Origin: Roseitalea sp964606055
Lineage (GTDB): Bacteria > Pseudomonadota > Alphaproteobacteria > Rhizobiales > Rhizobiaceae
Direction of reading: 5' to 3'
NCBI GenBank assembly: GCA_964606055.1
Contig: CAZSFA010000001.1
Location: forward strand, 1 to 64,000
Length of the DNA: 64,000 nucleotides
Shown here piece by piece: positions 17,051-25,878 of the stretch; positions within the stretch are counted from its first letter, which is position 1, and the number at the start of each line of letters is the position of its first letter. A program made the position numbers and the translations under genes. The notes below the pieces were generated by a model, which saw only the letters and a program-made list of their open reading frames with translations, searched no databases and had not been told where the DNA came from.

Positions 17051-19321
17051 ATGTCCGGCATGCAGCCATCGGTCAGCCCACCGCCGAGCCAGCCGCAGAG
17101 CGACTACCACAAGCTGCGGCGGCTGCCGTTCCTGTATGGTTTCACGGTGCTCAACGGTGCCGCGGTCCTGTGCACGATTCAGGCGCCGCTGGCCCTGTTT
17201 TCGGCCGAACTCGGCCTCGGCGAGGACCAGATCGGCGTTCTGGTGGGGATCACACCGCTTTTTCAGGTTCTGGGCATTGCCGCCCTACCGATCATCACAC
17301 GGTTCGGCAGTCGCATCGTGGCCGGCTCATCGCTGATCACCCGATACTTCTTCCTGTTTGCCTTGCTGGTGGCGCCCGCCTTCTCGGGCCAGCCAACCCT
17401 GGTCTTCCTTGTCATTCTGGCCGGGATCGCCGGGTTCTCGGTGATGCGCGCGATTGCCGAAGCGGCGATCGTTCCATGGTCACAGGAGTTCCTGCCCCGC
17501 GCCGTGCGCGGCCAAGTCTCCGGCCTGGTGGCGGTGGCCTTCGTCCCGGTCGCACTGATCGTTTCATGGCTCATCCAGCTATGGCTCGACGCCGGTAGCG
17601 GCATCGAACGCTTCTATCCGGTGTTCGTGACTGGCATCGTGATCGGCATCGCGGGAGCGGCGATGCTGTTCGGGCTGGGCGGCGGCGCGCCGCGCGAACG
17701 CAGCCAGGCCGGATTTGCCAGTTTCCGACGCCTGTCCGAACCGCTGGCCGACCGCAACTTCCTGACGTTCCTGTATTCGTCCGGCACACAATACCTGGTG
17801 TTCATTGCCGTGAACGTCTTCATGCTGTTGTTCTTCCGCGAGCGGCTTGGCATGAGCTCGGGCCAACTGGTTCTGATGGCCGCCTTCATGCCCGTGGGCG
17901 CGGCCATGGGCGCACTCGGCGCGGGATGGTTCGTTGACCGCTACGGTACCCGCGCCATGCGTCTGGCCTTGCAGACCATGCAGATCGCCATGCTGCTGGC
18001 GCTGCCCTTCGTGACGCCGGCGATGCCGGCGCTGGAGGTTGTTGTCGCCTGCGCTTTCCTTCTGTTCGGGCTGGCATTCCAGGGCTCGATCGCCGTCAGC
18101 AATGTCTACCTCCTCAACAACGTGCCTGCCTCCGCCAAGGAGAGCTACATGGCGCTGCACTACTCGGTCGACGGGCTGATCGGCGGCGGCATCACCTTCG
18201 CGGCCGGCTGGCTGCTGACCTGGCTTGCAGTCCATCCCGTCACGTTCGGCGGGCAGATCTTCGGCAACTACGAGACGCTGTTCGTGATCGCTGCCGGCGT
18301 CACCGCCAGTTCGGCATTCGCCTTTTTCCTGCTGCGCGAAGACAACGCCATCTCAGTGCGCGACTTTGTCAGCCACATTGCCGGCGGCGGCACGTTGCGC
18401 GCGCTATGGGCGATTCAGGTCTACTCTACCGAAACCTCAGAAGACCGACGCCGTGCGCTCGCCTACGGTTTCGGCAGCATCGGCAATCCTCTGGCGAAGG
18501 GCGAACTGCTCGACGCGCTGTCCGATCCAAGCTTTGACGTACGCCACGAGGCCATACTGTCGCTGGGCCATCTGTCCGCCGACCCGCAGATCGTCGCCGC
18601 GCTTGAGAGGGTTCTCGACTATGAAGGCCTGACCGAACTGCAGTACGCCGCGCTCACATCGTTGGGTCGCCTGCGTGCCATTGCAGCCGTCGATCATGTC
18701 GCCAGCGTTGTGGGCGATCCCAACCCTTTGTTGCGCGCCCGCGCGATCCGAACCTTGGGCGAAATGCGGAGCCAGGCCCATCTGGCGGCGATCAGGAATC
18801 GTCTTGCCCATGACCCGGAGCGCGATTGCCGGCTTGCAGCGGTTTCCGCGCTCGGCAAACTCGCCGACCGCGACAGTTTCGACGCGCTGATCGGCACCTA
18901 TCTCGAGCAGATCCGGGACGGCGACAATCCCGTGTCCGAGCCGCGCAGCAAGGTCGTGCTGCTCGCGCTTTCCAAGATCGCGTCGTGTGAGGAATCGTTC
19001 TCGCAGGTCTGGCGCCGCGAACAATCAGCCCCCGGCACGGCTCTGCCCGTCGTTCTTGAACGCATCGCCGCCGGCTTGCGAAGGCGCGGCCATGGCAGCG
19101 AAGGCGATCGCGTCCGCGCCCTGGTTGATGGTTCTCCGTCAGGCGACATGGCCCATATCCGGGATGAACTGGGCGCGTTGCGGTCGGTGATCGCAGCGCG
19201 CCGTCATGCCGATGTGCCGCTTGTGCTCAAACTGATCGATGCCGCCGTACCTTTATCGGAACCGCACCCCGCGCTGGTTGTGCTCCTCGCCGTGGCGATG
19301 CGGCGTGTCGTGCGCTGGTAG
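17051..19321 (+). CDS. MFS transporter fused to a C-terminal HEAT-repeat domain
   Basis: This 756-aa protein is an unusual fusion. Residues about 25-430 form a 12-helix major-facilitator carrier, with the conserved loop motif GWFVDRYGTRAMR between helices in the second half. Residues about 460-640 are helical HEAT/PBS-type repeats, for example DVRHEAILSLGHLS, LLRARAIRTLGEMR and DCRLAAVSALGKLA, each with the spaced Arg-Ala-Leu pattern. The tail to 756 is helical. Most MFS carriers are about 400 aa. The HEAT part is predicted cytoplasmic and may bind a regulator or enzyme. GGAGG precedes the ATG. It is cotranscribed with the sialidase-like gene. Confidence 0.85.
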   Translation: MSGMQPSVSPPPSQPQSDYHKLRRLPFLYGFTVLNGAAVLCTIQAPLALFSAELGLGEDQIGVLVGITPLFQVLGIAALPIITRFGSRIVAGSSLITRYFFLFALLVAPAFSGQPTLVFLVILAGIAGFSVMRAIAEAAIVPWSQEFLPRAVRGQVSGLVAVAFVPVALIVSWLIQLWLDAGSGIERFYPVFVTGIVIGIAGAAMLFGLGGGAPRERSQAGFASFRRLSEPLADRNFLTFLYSSGTQYLVFIAVNVFMLLFFRERLGMSSGQLVLMAAFMPVGAAMGALGAGWFVDRYGTRAMRLALQTMQIAMLLALPFVTPAMPALEVVVACAFLLFGLAFQGSIAVSNVYLLNNVPASAKESYMALHYSVDGLIGGGITFAAGWLLTWLAVHPVTFGGQIFGNYETLFVIAAGVTASSAFAFFLLREDNAISVRDFVSHIAGGGTLRALWAIQVYSTETSEDRRRALAYGFGSIGNPLAKGELLDALSDPSFDVRHEAILSLGHLSADPQIVAALERVLDYEGLTELQYAALTSLGRLRAIAAVDHVASVVGDPNPLLRARAIRTLGEMRSQAHLAAIRNRLAHDPERDCRLAAVSALGKLADRDSFDALIGTYLEQIRDGDNPVSEPRSKVVLLALSKIASCEESFSQVWRREQSAPGTALPVVLERIAAGLRRRGHGSEGDRVRALVDGSPSGDMAHIRDELGALRSVIAARRHADVPLVLKLIDAAVPLSEPHPALVVLLAVAMRRVVRW

Positions 19322-19341
19322 ACGGTCGACGGATCAGCCGG

Positions 19342-19833
19342 CTATCGGCGCTCCGGCTTGCCCGGCCAGTCCATCGGGAGTTGCGCCTGCGCCTCGGCGT
19401 CGGCCGCCGCATCGGCGTCCATGAACACGCGCATCACGCATTGCGGCCGCTTCCGGTCGATCACGTCGTAGACCAGGTGATAGCCCAGCTTGTCCATGAT
19501 GGGGCCGATCCAGCCCGCGCAATGGTCGCAATACCGGCCCATCGGCTCCGCGTCATTGTCGAGCACCTTGGTCAGGCTCGGGCATTTGTTCATGCGCAGT
19601 TCGAGCCGGTCTTCATTGCGCTCGATGTCGAGATCGCAGTTTTCCTCGTCACGAATGTGGAGCCAGTACTCCTCCATCCCCGCCAATCCCTTCTCGCGAA
19701 ACAGGTCCAGCGTGTGCTTTTCCTGATTTGCCGATATGGCCAGCCAATAGTCTTGAAGGTCGGCTTCCGACTGCGCTTCGAGGAACTTGAAGACTTCGTT
19801 GTAGAACCGGGTGAAATGGTCGCTCGGGATCAT
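19342..19833 (-). CDS. ATC-hydrolase-like small protein, copy A
   Basis: The 163-aa protein ends with a cysteine pattern (NKCP, then YCDHC, then QCVMRVF) resembling the L-2-amino-thiazoline-4-carboxylate hydrolase domain. It overlaps the upstream paralogue by 4 nt and shares the spacing of the CP and CD motifs with it while differing elsewhere, so the two probably form a heteromer or act on related substrates. Family assignment is by motif memory only and the function is unproven. Confidence 0.5.
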   Translation of the reverse strand: MIPSDHFTRFYNEVFKFLEAQSEADLQDYWLAISANQEKHTLDLFREKGLAGMEEYWLHIRDEENCDLDIERNEDRLELRMNKCPSLTKVLDNDAEPMGRYCDHCAGWIGPIMDKLGYHLVYDVIDRKRPQCVMRVFMDADAAADAEAQAQLPMDWPGKPERR

Positions 19834-20291
19834 CGCTCTCGCTTCCGTATGATCTGCCGGCAGCTGCCTTCACCGGTGATCTCGGTGGTCACAGAGAACG
19901 GCGTACCTTCGGCCATGGCGGCATTGGTCACCGTCGTCTGGTCGCAGAACTGCGGCGAAACCGCACCGGTCAGCTTGCGCACATGCTCATAGGCCGGGCA
20001 GCGATTGACGGTCAGGACGATCGCGCCATCCTCTTCAACGGCGATCTCGAAGTCGGCATTCTCGCGCGTGAAGAAATGCCGCCAGTGGCGCACCAGTTCT
20101 TCCGCATCGCCTGCCATCAGATGGCGGCGCAGATCCGCATAAACGTCCGTGCCGACACGCCGGAAGATGTCGTGCAGCGCATCGATGCCGTAGCGCTCGA
20201 CGATGAAATCGATCGTCGTGTTGGTCGCGCCATGGAAATCGAGATGCGTGTTGCCCTCGTCGTGATAGCGAAGGGGTTTGGCGTCGGTCAT
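19830..20291 (-). CDS. ATC-hydrolase-like small protein, copy B
   Basis: The 153-aa protein is paralogous in layout to the 163-aa product just downstream. Shared landmarks are NRCP (residues about 103-106), FCDQ, and a C-terminal GEGSCRQII. The N-terminal half is helical with many His and Arg residues. It overlaps the NagA-like gene by 4 nt at its start and copy A by 4 nt at its end, so all three are made from one message. A role in opening an N-acyl or cyclic amide ring is possible from family membership only. Confidence 0.5.
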   Translation of the reverse strand: MTDAKPLRYHDEGNTHLDFHGATNTTIDFIVERYGIDALHDIFRRVGTDVYADLRRHLMAGDAEELVRHWRHFFTRENADFEIAVEEDGAIVLTVNRCPAYEHVRKLTGAVSPQFCDQTTVTNAAMAEGTPFSVTTEITGEGSCRQIIRKRER

Positions 20292-21466
20292 GCGGCCCGC
20301 CGATAGCGTTCAACGCCGCCGACGATCGTCGCTTCGACCGCCAGCGTGTCGGCGTCGAGGAGAACGAAATCGGCCAGCTTGCCGGGCGCGATCGAACCCA
20401 GGTCATCCTCCATGCCCAAAACCCGCGCCGGCACCAGACTGGTCGCATGGCTGGCCCGAACCAGGTCAGCGCCGCCCATCGCGATGTAGTTGCGCATCGC
20501 CTCATCCGGCGTCAGCGACGAGCCACACAGGCCTCCATTGCGATCGCGCACCGCCTTGCCCGGCGCGCTGCGGACCCAGTAGCCGGGATAGAACTCGAAC
20601 TCGCGTCCCGGCGTCCCGGCATACTTCATGGCGTCCGTCTCGAGAAACACCCGATCAGCCGGCAATTGGGCGAGGATCGAAAGCAGCTTTGGATGCACAT
20701 GGATGCCGTCGGAGACAACGCCCAGCGCCAGACCCCGTTCGGCCATGACGGCGTCGATCAGCGAAAACACATGCACACCCGAACTGTCAGGTAAGGGGTC
20801 GGGCAGCACGTTGTAGATGTGCGTGACCGCGTTGATGCCCCAATCCAAGTAGTACGGAACGTCTTCCGGCGGGGCCTTGGAATGGCCCAGATGCAATGAA
20901 ACGCCTTCGCTGGCCAACCGTCGGGCGAAGTCCTGCGTACCGGGGAGTTCCGGCGCCAGCGTCACCGCCCGCAAAAGGCCATCGGCAGCGTCGAGCAGAT
21001 GGTCGGCCAGTTCAGCCGAAGGCAGGTCGAGGTTTTCCGGATTGTGCGCGCCGGGCATGCCGAAGCACGGACCTTCGCTGTGAAGCCCGAGCGCGCGCGC
21101 GCCGTCCGCATTCCGGCACTGTCCAGCCAGCGCGCTCAATGTCGGACCCGTCGCGTCCCTCGCCATGCAACCGATCGACGGAAGAAACCCAGTGGCGCCA
21201 TGCGCCATCAGCATCTGCGAGGCCGATTGCACCGCACCCTGTTCTGCATCGGCGAACAGGTGCTCGCCCATACCGTGCTGCAGCAGGTCGATCATGCCCG
21301 GGTAGACGCAATGGCCCTGCCCGTCGATCCGTTCCCAGCCCTCAGCATCCGGTTCGCCGCGTTCGACAAAGCCCGCAATGCGCTCGCCATCGACGAGCAG
21401 ATCGCATGCCTTCAGCCCGTCGCTTGCCACCACGGTGACGTTGACCCATCTATGCTTGACTTGCAT
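20288..21466 (-). CDS. NagA-like N-acetylglucosamine-6-phosphate deacetylase family amidohydrolase
   Basis: The 392-aa metal-dependent amidohydrolase shows the NagA signatures GLHSEGPCFGMPGAHNPENL (metal Glu), LHLGHSKA (metal His), THIYNVL and a C-terminal GSIAPGKLADFVLLD. NagA removes acetate from N-acetylglucosamine-6-phosphate or related N-acetylamino sugars. It is the first gene of a leftward unit with the two ATC-hydrolase-like genes, and is divergent from the SDR/regulator pair across a candidate operator. The exact N-acetylated substrate is not determined. Confidence 0.82.
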   Translation of the reverse strand: MQVKHRWVNVTVVASDGLKACDLLVDGERIAGFVERGEPDAEGWERIDGQGHCVYPGMIDLLQHGMGEHLFADAEQGAVQSASQMLMAHGATGFLPSIGCMARDATGPTLSALAGQCRNADGARALGLHSEGPCFGMPGAHNPENLDLPSAELADHLLDAADGLLRAVTLAPELPGTQDFARRLASEGVSLHLGHSKAPPEDVPYYLDWGINAVTHIYNVLPDPLPDSSGVHVFSLIDAVMAERGLALGVVSDGIHVHPKLLSILAQLPADRVFLETDAMKYAGTPGREFEFYPGYWVRSAPGKAVRDRNGGLCGSSLTPDEAMRNYIAMGGADLVRASHATSLVPARVLGMEDDLGSIAPGKLADFVLLDADTLAVEATIVGGVERYRRAA

Positions 21467-21485
21467 ACACCCGCCTTTATTATCA

Positions 21486-21501
21486 TGTTATCATACTAAC
21501 A
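21486..21501. promoter_or_regulatory. AraR-like operator candidate, site 2
   Basis: TGTTATCATACTAACA has perfect 5-bp arms (TGTTA/TAACA) around 6 nt, the same layout as the site at 37600. It lies between the NagA-like gene and the divergent SDR gene, whose operon encodes an AraR-like regulator. Confidence 0.55.
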
Positions 21502-21530
21502 GAGTAATTGTTTCCTGCAACGGAATTGTC

Positions 21531-22292
21531 ATGGCCAGCCAGTGCGTGTGCGTGACCGGGTCGACGCAAGGGATCGGCTATGGCGTCGCTGAGGCTTTTG
21601 CGCGAGAGGGCGCAAGGCTGATCATCAACTCGCATCTGCAAGATGATACCGCAGCCAAGCGTTTGTCCGCGCTCACCGAAGTGCATTTCGTCAAGGCCGA
21701 CCTGAGCACCGTGGTCGGCGCGCAAACGCTGATCGACACCGCCTGGGACAAGTTGGGGCAACTCGACGCGCTGGTCTGCAATGCGGGCACGTTTCGCGAT
21801 ACCGAGTTCCTTGATCTCGACGAAGAAGCGGTCGATGCGACCTTCGACCTCAACATCAAAGGGCCGCTGTTCTGCGCGCAGGCATTCGCGCGGCGGGCGT
21901 CGGCCGCAGGACACAATGGCAGCATCATCCTGACCGGTTCGACCAACTCGCTGGCCGCCGAACGAAACTCGGTTGCCTATGACGCGTCCAAGGGCGCGGT
22001 CCTGATGCTGGTGCGATCCCTGGCGGTCAGTCTGGCCCCACTCGGCATCCGCGTGAACGGCGTCGCTCCGGGGATCATCGAGACACCGCTGACCCGCCCT
22101 GGCCTGGACGCGGGCGAAACGCGACAGACACTGCGCCGCCAGATCCCGCTTGGACGAATCGGCATGCCTGATGATATCGGCGGAACGGCTGTGTTTCTGG
22201 CGTCGGATGCGGCGCGCTACATCACCGGCCAGATGGTCTATGTCGACGGCGGAATACTGGCAATGCAGATGAATTGGGATGGCGCGGCATGA
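21531..22292 (+). CDS. SDR-family oxidoreductase
   Basis: The 253-aa short-chain dehydrogenase has the cofactor motif TGSTQGIGYGVAEAF, NAG in LVCNAGTF, and the catalytic Ser/Tyr-x3-Lys seen as SIILTGSTNS and VAYDASKGA. A typical C-terminal GRIGMPDDIGGTAVFLASDA follows. It oxidises or reduces a hydroxyl or keto group with NAD(P). The start at 21531 has GGAA 6 nt upstream; the longer upstream frame crosses the operator. The stop overlaps the regulator start as ATGA. Confidence 0.9.
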   Translation: MASQCVCVTGSTQGIGYGVAEAFAREGARLIINSHLQDDTAAKRLSALTEVHFVKADLSTVVGAQTLIDTAWDKLGQLDALVCNAGTFRDTEFLDLDEEAVDATFDLNIKGPLFCAQAFARRASAAGHNGSIILTGSTNSLAAERNSVAYDASKGAVLMLVRSLAVSLAPLGIRVNGVAPGIIETPLTRPGLDAGETRQTLRRQIPLGRIGMPDDIGGTAVFLASDAARYITGQMVYVDGGILAMQMNWDGAA

Positions 22293-23281
22293 GCACCGAT
22301 CTGGCGCCGCGCCATCTGCAATTGCGCGATTTTCTGTTCCGGCGCTGGAAGACCAACGGCGTCAAGGTTGGCGACCGGATCGAATCGCAAAACGAGATCA
22401 CCAAACTCTGTGGTTTCTCGCTGATCACGGTCACCAAGACGCTCAAGGACCTTGAAGCCGAGGGAATCATCCGGCGCCAGGTCGGCAAGGGGTCCTATCT
22501 TCTGCACGCGCCATGGGCGGCGCAGCACCACCGCGTCGGGCTGTTCTACAACCGCGATGTGGTCGGCGGCGGCATCTTCAACAACAGCTTCTACACCAAG
22601 CTCGTCATCGCCTTCGAGCAGATGGTGGTCTCGGAAGGCCACGAGTTCATCCTTGGCAGCTTCACCAACGACAAGATGCCCGAAGCCATCTGGGATGCGT
22701 TGGACGTGATCGTGCTCACATCGGTGACCGCTGACACCGACCTGGCATTCCTGAGCCGCGCCACGAGCCAGATCAGCGTCATCGACGCCACGCTGGTCCA
22801 TGACCGGGTGCACAGCTATCGCATCGATTACGCCCAAGCGTTCCGCCAGATGGTCGCCCACCTGAACGACCGTCCACGACGCTACCTGTACATCGACAGC
22901 GTCATTCCCTCCATCGAACAGCCGGTACGGCGTGATGCCGCCGAAAAAGCGGTGACCGACGTGGCCGGCAACAGTTTCGCCGCCGTTCGCGCCAACCAGG
23001 AAACCGGCCAGTTCGATGCAGCCGGCTTCGAAAGGGCGATTGCCGAATATCGGCCCGACATCGCCTTCGGCCACAGCCACGGTGCCTGGGCGCCGATCAT
23101 CGAAAAACACCTGGCCCCCAATGGGAGCTTCTACAGCTTTGCCCTCGACAGCGACGGGCCGGGCTTCGTCGTGCACACCAAGGATTGGATGCAGTCGGTC
23201 CTGCCATCGATCTACGCCAATCTGGACAACCGCAGGGCCAAAGGTGCGGTACATCAGTTCAGCGCCACGTTTCAGCCCTGA
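22289..23281 (+). CDS. GntR-type regulator with LacI-like effector domain (AraR-like)
   Basis: The 330-aa regulator joins two parts. A GntR-type winged helix covers residues 8-75, seen as RIESQNEITKLCGFSLITVT and EGIIRRQVGKGSYLL. A periplasmic-binding-like effector domain like that of LacI/GalR follows. This architecture is that of AraR of Bacillus, which binds 16-bp palindromes. It overlaps the SDR gene by 4 nt. Palindromes of the TGTTA-N6-TAACA type upstream of this operon and of two other pairs are plausible targets. The ligand is probably a sugar or sugar derivative. Confidence 0.85.
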   Translation: MSTDLAPRHLQLRDFLFRRWKTNGVKVGDRIESQNEITKLCGFSLITVTKTLKDLEAEGIIRRQVGKGSYLLHAPWAAQHHRVGLFYNRDVVGGGIFNNSFYTKLVIAFEQMVVSEGHEFILGSFTNDKMPEAIWDALDVIVLTSVTADTDLAFLSRATSQISVIDATLVHDRVHSYRIDYAQAFRQMVAHLNDRPRRYLYIDSVIPSIEQPVRRDAAEKAVTDVAGNSFAAVRANQETGQFDAAGFERAIAEYRPDIAFGHSHGAWAPIIEKHLAPNGSFYSFALDSDGPGFVVHTKDWMQSVLPSIYANLDNRRAKGAVHQFSATFQP

Positions 23282-23352
23282 CCGGCATCTGCCTTCTCCG
23301 ATCCTAAACCAACCGCCAAGGGCGCCGACCGCCCGCACCAAAGGAAACCACG

Positions 23353-23751
23353 ATGCTTAAACTCGTCAATCGCGGCGCGCGCTCCAACCTGCCCTTCAGC
23401 CCGGGGATCATTGCCGGCGATGTCATGTTCGTATCGGGACAGGCCTCGGTCGATCGCGAGGACGGACACATCATCACCGATACGTTCGAGGGCGAGGTTC
23501 GTCGTTCGATCGAGAACATGCAGGCCATCCTCGAAGCGGCCGGCCTGAGCCTCGATCACGTCGTCAACTGTCGCTGCTACGTGGCGCGCGAAGAGGACGT
23601 CGCCGAGCACAACCGCATCTACGCCGAATACTTCGCCGAGCCCCGCCCGACACGCTCAACGCTGGTCGGCGTGCTCGGCACGAAGCTGAAATACGAGATC
23701 GACTGCTTTGCCTATGTGAAGGCCACGCGCCAGCAGGCCGACGGCGCATGA
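23353..23751 (+). CDS. RidA/YjgF family reactive-imine deaminase
   Basis: The 132-aa RidA-family protein includes SPGIIAGDVMFVSGQASVD at the N-terminus, NMQAILEAAGLSLDHVVNC in the middle and PTRSTLVGVLG at the end. The arginine that binds the substrate carboxylate is in PTRST. Family members hydrolyse reactive enamines or imines released by PLP enzymes; the gene is convergent with a PLP enzyme whose stop lies 6 nt away. AAAGGAAA precedes the ATG. Confidence 0.92.
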   Translation: MLKLVNRGARSNLPFSPGIIAGDVMFVSGQASVDREDGHIITDTFEGEVRRSIENMQAILEAAGLSLDHVVNCRCYVAREEDVAEHNRIYAEYFAEPRPTRSTLVGVLGTKLKYEIDCFAYVKATRQQADGA

Positions 23752-23757
23752 CGCGCG

Positions 23758-25041
23758 CTAGAAGTAGGTCAGCACGCCGTCGATGACGTCATAGGTGTCA
23801 TCGACGACCGGCAGGAACCGCCATTTGTCGAATGCCGTGCAGGGATGGGAAATCCCGCTCGCCACCATGTCGCCCACCTGCCAGTCGGCACCATTGCCGA
23901 GCCGAACGAACGCGTGCTGGTCGTTGGTGGCGAACACCTCCGCTTGCCCCACGTCGAGGAAACCGGTCCCGGGGCGATAGAGCTTGAACGGCACCGGCAG
24001 CCCGGCATCGTAGGGCACGTCCCGCTTGCCCATCGTCAGGAAGGCCAGATCCGGCTCGGGCCGCGATTGCACATGGGACCACGCTTCGAGCGCTGGCTGC
24101 AACTCGCTTTTCCAACTGCGTGACGGGTCGGCGGCCGCGACCACCTGCGCTGCGCGATAGCCGCCCGAGTCGTTGGTCACATAGCAACCGCTGCGCAGTA
24201 TGGTGCGCACCGGCATGCCAAGTTCGTGGTGTTTGAATGCATCGGCAACCAGGTCGAAGAACGATGATCCGCCACCGGTGAGAATGAACTCATCAAGGCC
24301 CGCCGTCAGCGATTGCGGCAGCGCGTTTGCGACATCGACCACAGATCGGGCATAGGCAGCGACTGCCCCGGGATCGTCAGCAGCGCCCGGCACGACACCC
24401 TCGAATGCCGCAACGCCGGCAAAGCGGAACCGGGCCGGATCGGCCTCGCCAAGAGCTTCGGCGACATCAAGCGCCTGTTCGATCGTGCGCAAGCCGGTGC
24501 GGCCGCCGGCAACCCCCACTTCGATGAACAGCTTGAGCGGGCGATCAAGGCGCAGGTCCGCCAGATGCCGGTCGAGGTGGGTCAGATGCGCAATCGAATC
24601 CACATACGTGTAGAAGTCAAACTCAGGCTCCGCGTTGATCATTGCGGCAATGGCCGCGATGCCGCTGGCCCCGACGAGTTGGTTGGCCAGGATGATGCGC
24701 CGCACGCCATAGTACCGCATCATCTGCACCTGTCCGACCGTTGCAGCGGTGATGCCCCAGGCGCCGTTCGCAAGCTGTTCGGCAAAGATTTGCGGCGCCA
24801 TTGTCGTCTTGCCATGCGGCGCCAACGACAGTTCGTTCTGCTTCAGGTAGTCGCCGAACACCGCGATGTTATGATCGAGCGCGCTGCGTTTGATCACCAT
24901 CAGTGGCAAGGGCATGTCTTCGCGCAGCACATTCCATCCCTTGTGCGCGATGTCGCGCAGCGCGAACGGCGTCGCCGTCGCGGGAACGCCCTTGGTTCGC
25001 GCGTCCAGAACAGTGTCGAGGACGGAATCGAGCGCGAGCAC
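23758..25041 (-). CDS. D-threonine-aldolase/D-serine-dehydratase-like PLP enzyme
   Basis: The 427-aa fold-type III PLP enzyme carries its cofactor lysine in LAPHGKTTMAP (about residue 78), after an alanine-racemase-like N-terminal strand. The C-terminal metal site, His and Cys in SGISHPCTAFDKWRF, is typical of D-threonine aldolase and D-serine dehydratase. It probably cleaves or deaminates a D-beta-hydroxy amino acid. GTG at 25041 has GGGGA 9 nt upstream; TTG at 25047 overlapping the previous stop is an alternative. It is the last gene of a leftward six-gene run. Confidence 0.82.
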   Translation of the reverse strand: MLALDSVLDTVLDARTKGVPATATPFALRDIAHKGWNVLREDMPLPLMVIKRSALDHNIAVFGDYLKQNELSLAPHGKTTMAPQIFAEQLANGAWGITAATVGQVQMMRYYGVRRIILANQLVGASGIAAIAAMINAEPEFDFYTYVDSIAHLTHLDRHLADLRLDRPLKLFIEVGVAGGRTGLRTIEQALDVAEALGEADPARFRFAGVAAFEGVVPGAADDPGAVAAYARSVVDVANALPQSLTAGLDEFILTGGGSSFFDLVADAFKHHELGMPVRTILRSGCYVTNDSGGYRAAQVVAAADPSRSWKSELQPALEAWSHVQSRPEPDLAFLTMGKRDVPYDAGLPVPFKLYRPGTGFLDVGQAEVFATNDQHAFVRLGNGADWQVGDMVASGISHPCTAFDKWRFLPVVDDTYDVIDGVLTYF

Positions 25042-25043
25042 CG

Positions 25044-25853
25044 TCAAAGGTCCCCGAAGGCGGCCAGCGTGCGCTCGGCATATTGGTTGAGGCCGACGAC
25101 ATCGGCGCCCACGCTGAGGAAGTTGTAGCCCATGTCGGCGAGTTCGCCGATCCGGTCGGGGGCGCAGACGGTGGCCGCGATCTTGCCGTGGCGGCGCGCG
25201 ATCGCGGCGAGTTCGCGCCGTGCCGATTCGATCGCAGGATCGTTGATCTGACCCGGAATGCCCATCGCCACCGACAGGTCCCCGGGGCCGAAGAACAGTG
25301 CATCGACGCCATCGATTTCGGCGATCGCCTCCATCTGGTCGAGCGCCTCGGGATCCTCGATCTGATGGCAGACGAAGCGCTCGCGGTTGGCCTGGTGAAG
25401 ATAGTCCGACAGGCCCAGTTTCGTGTACAGCGCATCGGCATTGCCGCCGTCCACAGCACGGCGACCGAGTGGGGCGAACTTGGTCATGTCTCGGACCGCT
25501 ATCGCATCGTCGGGCCCCATGACGTGCGGGACCATCAGTCCGGCCGCATCGATTTCCAGCCCGCGCACGTAGTCGCTGTAGCTTCCGCGCGCGACGCGCA
25601 GGATCGTGTCCGTGTCGTGCAGTTTGGCGGCCCTGATCTGGTTCTCGGCCTGCTCCCAGGTCGTGGCGACATGCTCCATGCACAGCCACAACGCATCCGC
25701 CCCGGCCTGAGCGAAGATCTCTGTGACACGCGGATCGTGTGTGTTCAGCTTGAGGCAGCGCGCAACGTGTCCATCACGGATGCGGCGCAAGACGCGACTG
25801 GGGCGCATGGCTGAGGGCACGTCCGAGGATGCGGCGTAGGGTTGTTCGGTCAC
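25044..25853 (-). CDS. HpaI/HpcH class II pyruvate aldolase
   Basis: The 269-aa metal-dependent aldolase of the HpaI family has GADALWLCMEH (the usual family ring has DxEH), IEDPEALDQMEAIAEIDGVD with the metal Glu, and FFGPGDLSVAMGIPG, a strong signature. Members cleave 2-keto-3-deoxy sugar acids or 4-hydroxy-2-keto acids to pyruvate plus an aldehyde. GTG at 25853 is used: AAAGG lies 7 nt upstream and it starts 25 nt after the preceding SDR stop. Confidence 0.88.
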   Translation of the reverse strand: MTEQPYAASSDVPSAMRPSRVLRRIRDGHVARCLKLNTHDPRVTEIFAQAGADALWLCMEHVATTWEQAENQIRAAKLHDTDTILRVARGSYSDYVRGLEIDAAGLMVPHVMGPDDAIAVRDMTKFAPLGRRAVDGGNADALYTKLGLSDYLHQANRERFVCHQIEDPEALDQMEAIAEIDGVDALFFGPGDLSVAMGIPGQINDPAIESARRELAAIARRHGKIAATVCAPDRIGELADMGYNFLSVGADVVGLNQYAERTLAAFGDL

Positions 25854-25878
25854 GGCAAGACCTTTCTGGCAGTCCGGA

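Noticed and set aside
19336..19358. AGCCGG / CCGGCT hairpin between convergent genes
   Set aside because: A 6-bp stem with an 11-nt loop overlapping the end of a coding region is expected by chance in GC-rich DNA.
23758..25689. Long leftward frame joining extra N-terminal sequence to the D-threonine-aldolase-like enzyme
   Set aside because: The extra sequence is the shadow of the HpaI aldolase gene; a GTG start at 25041 with a good ribosome site gives the normal enzyme length.
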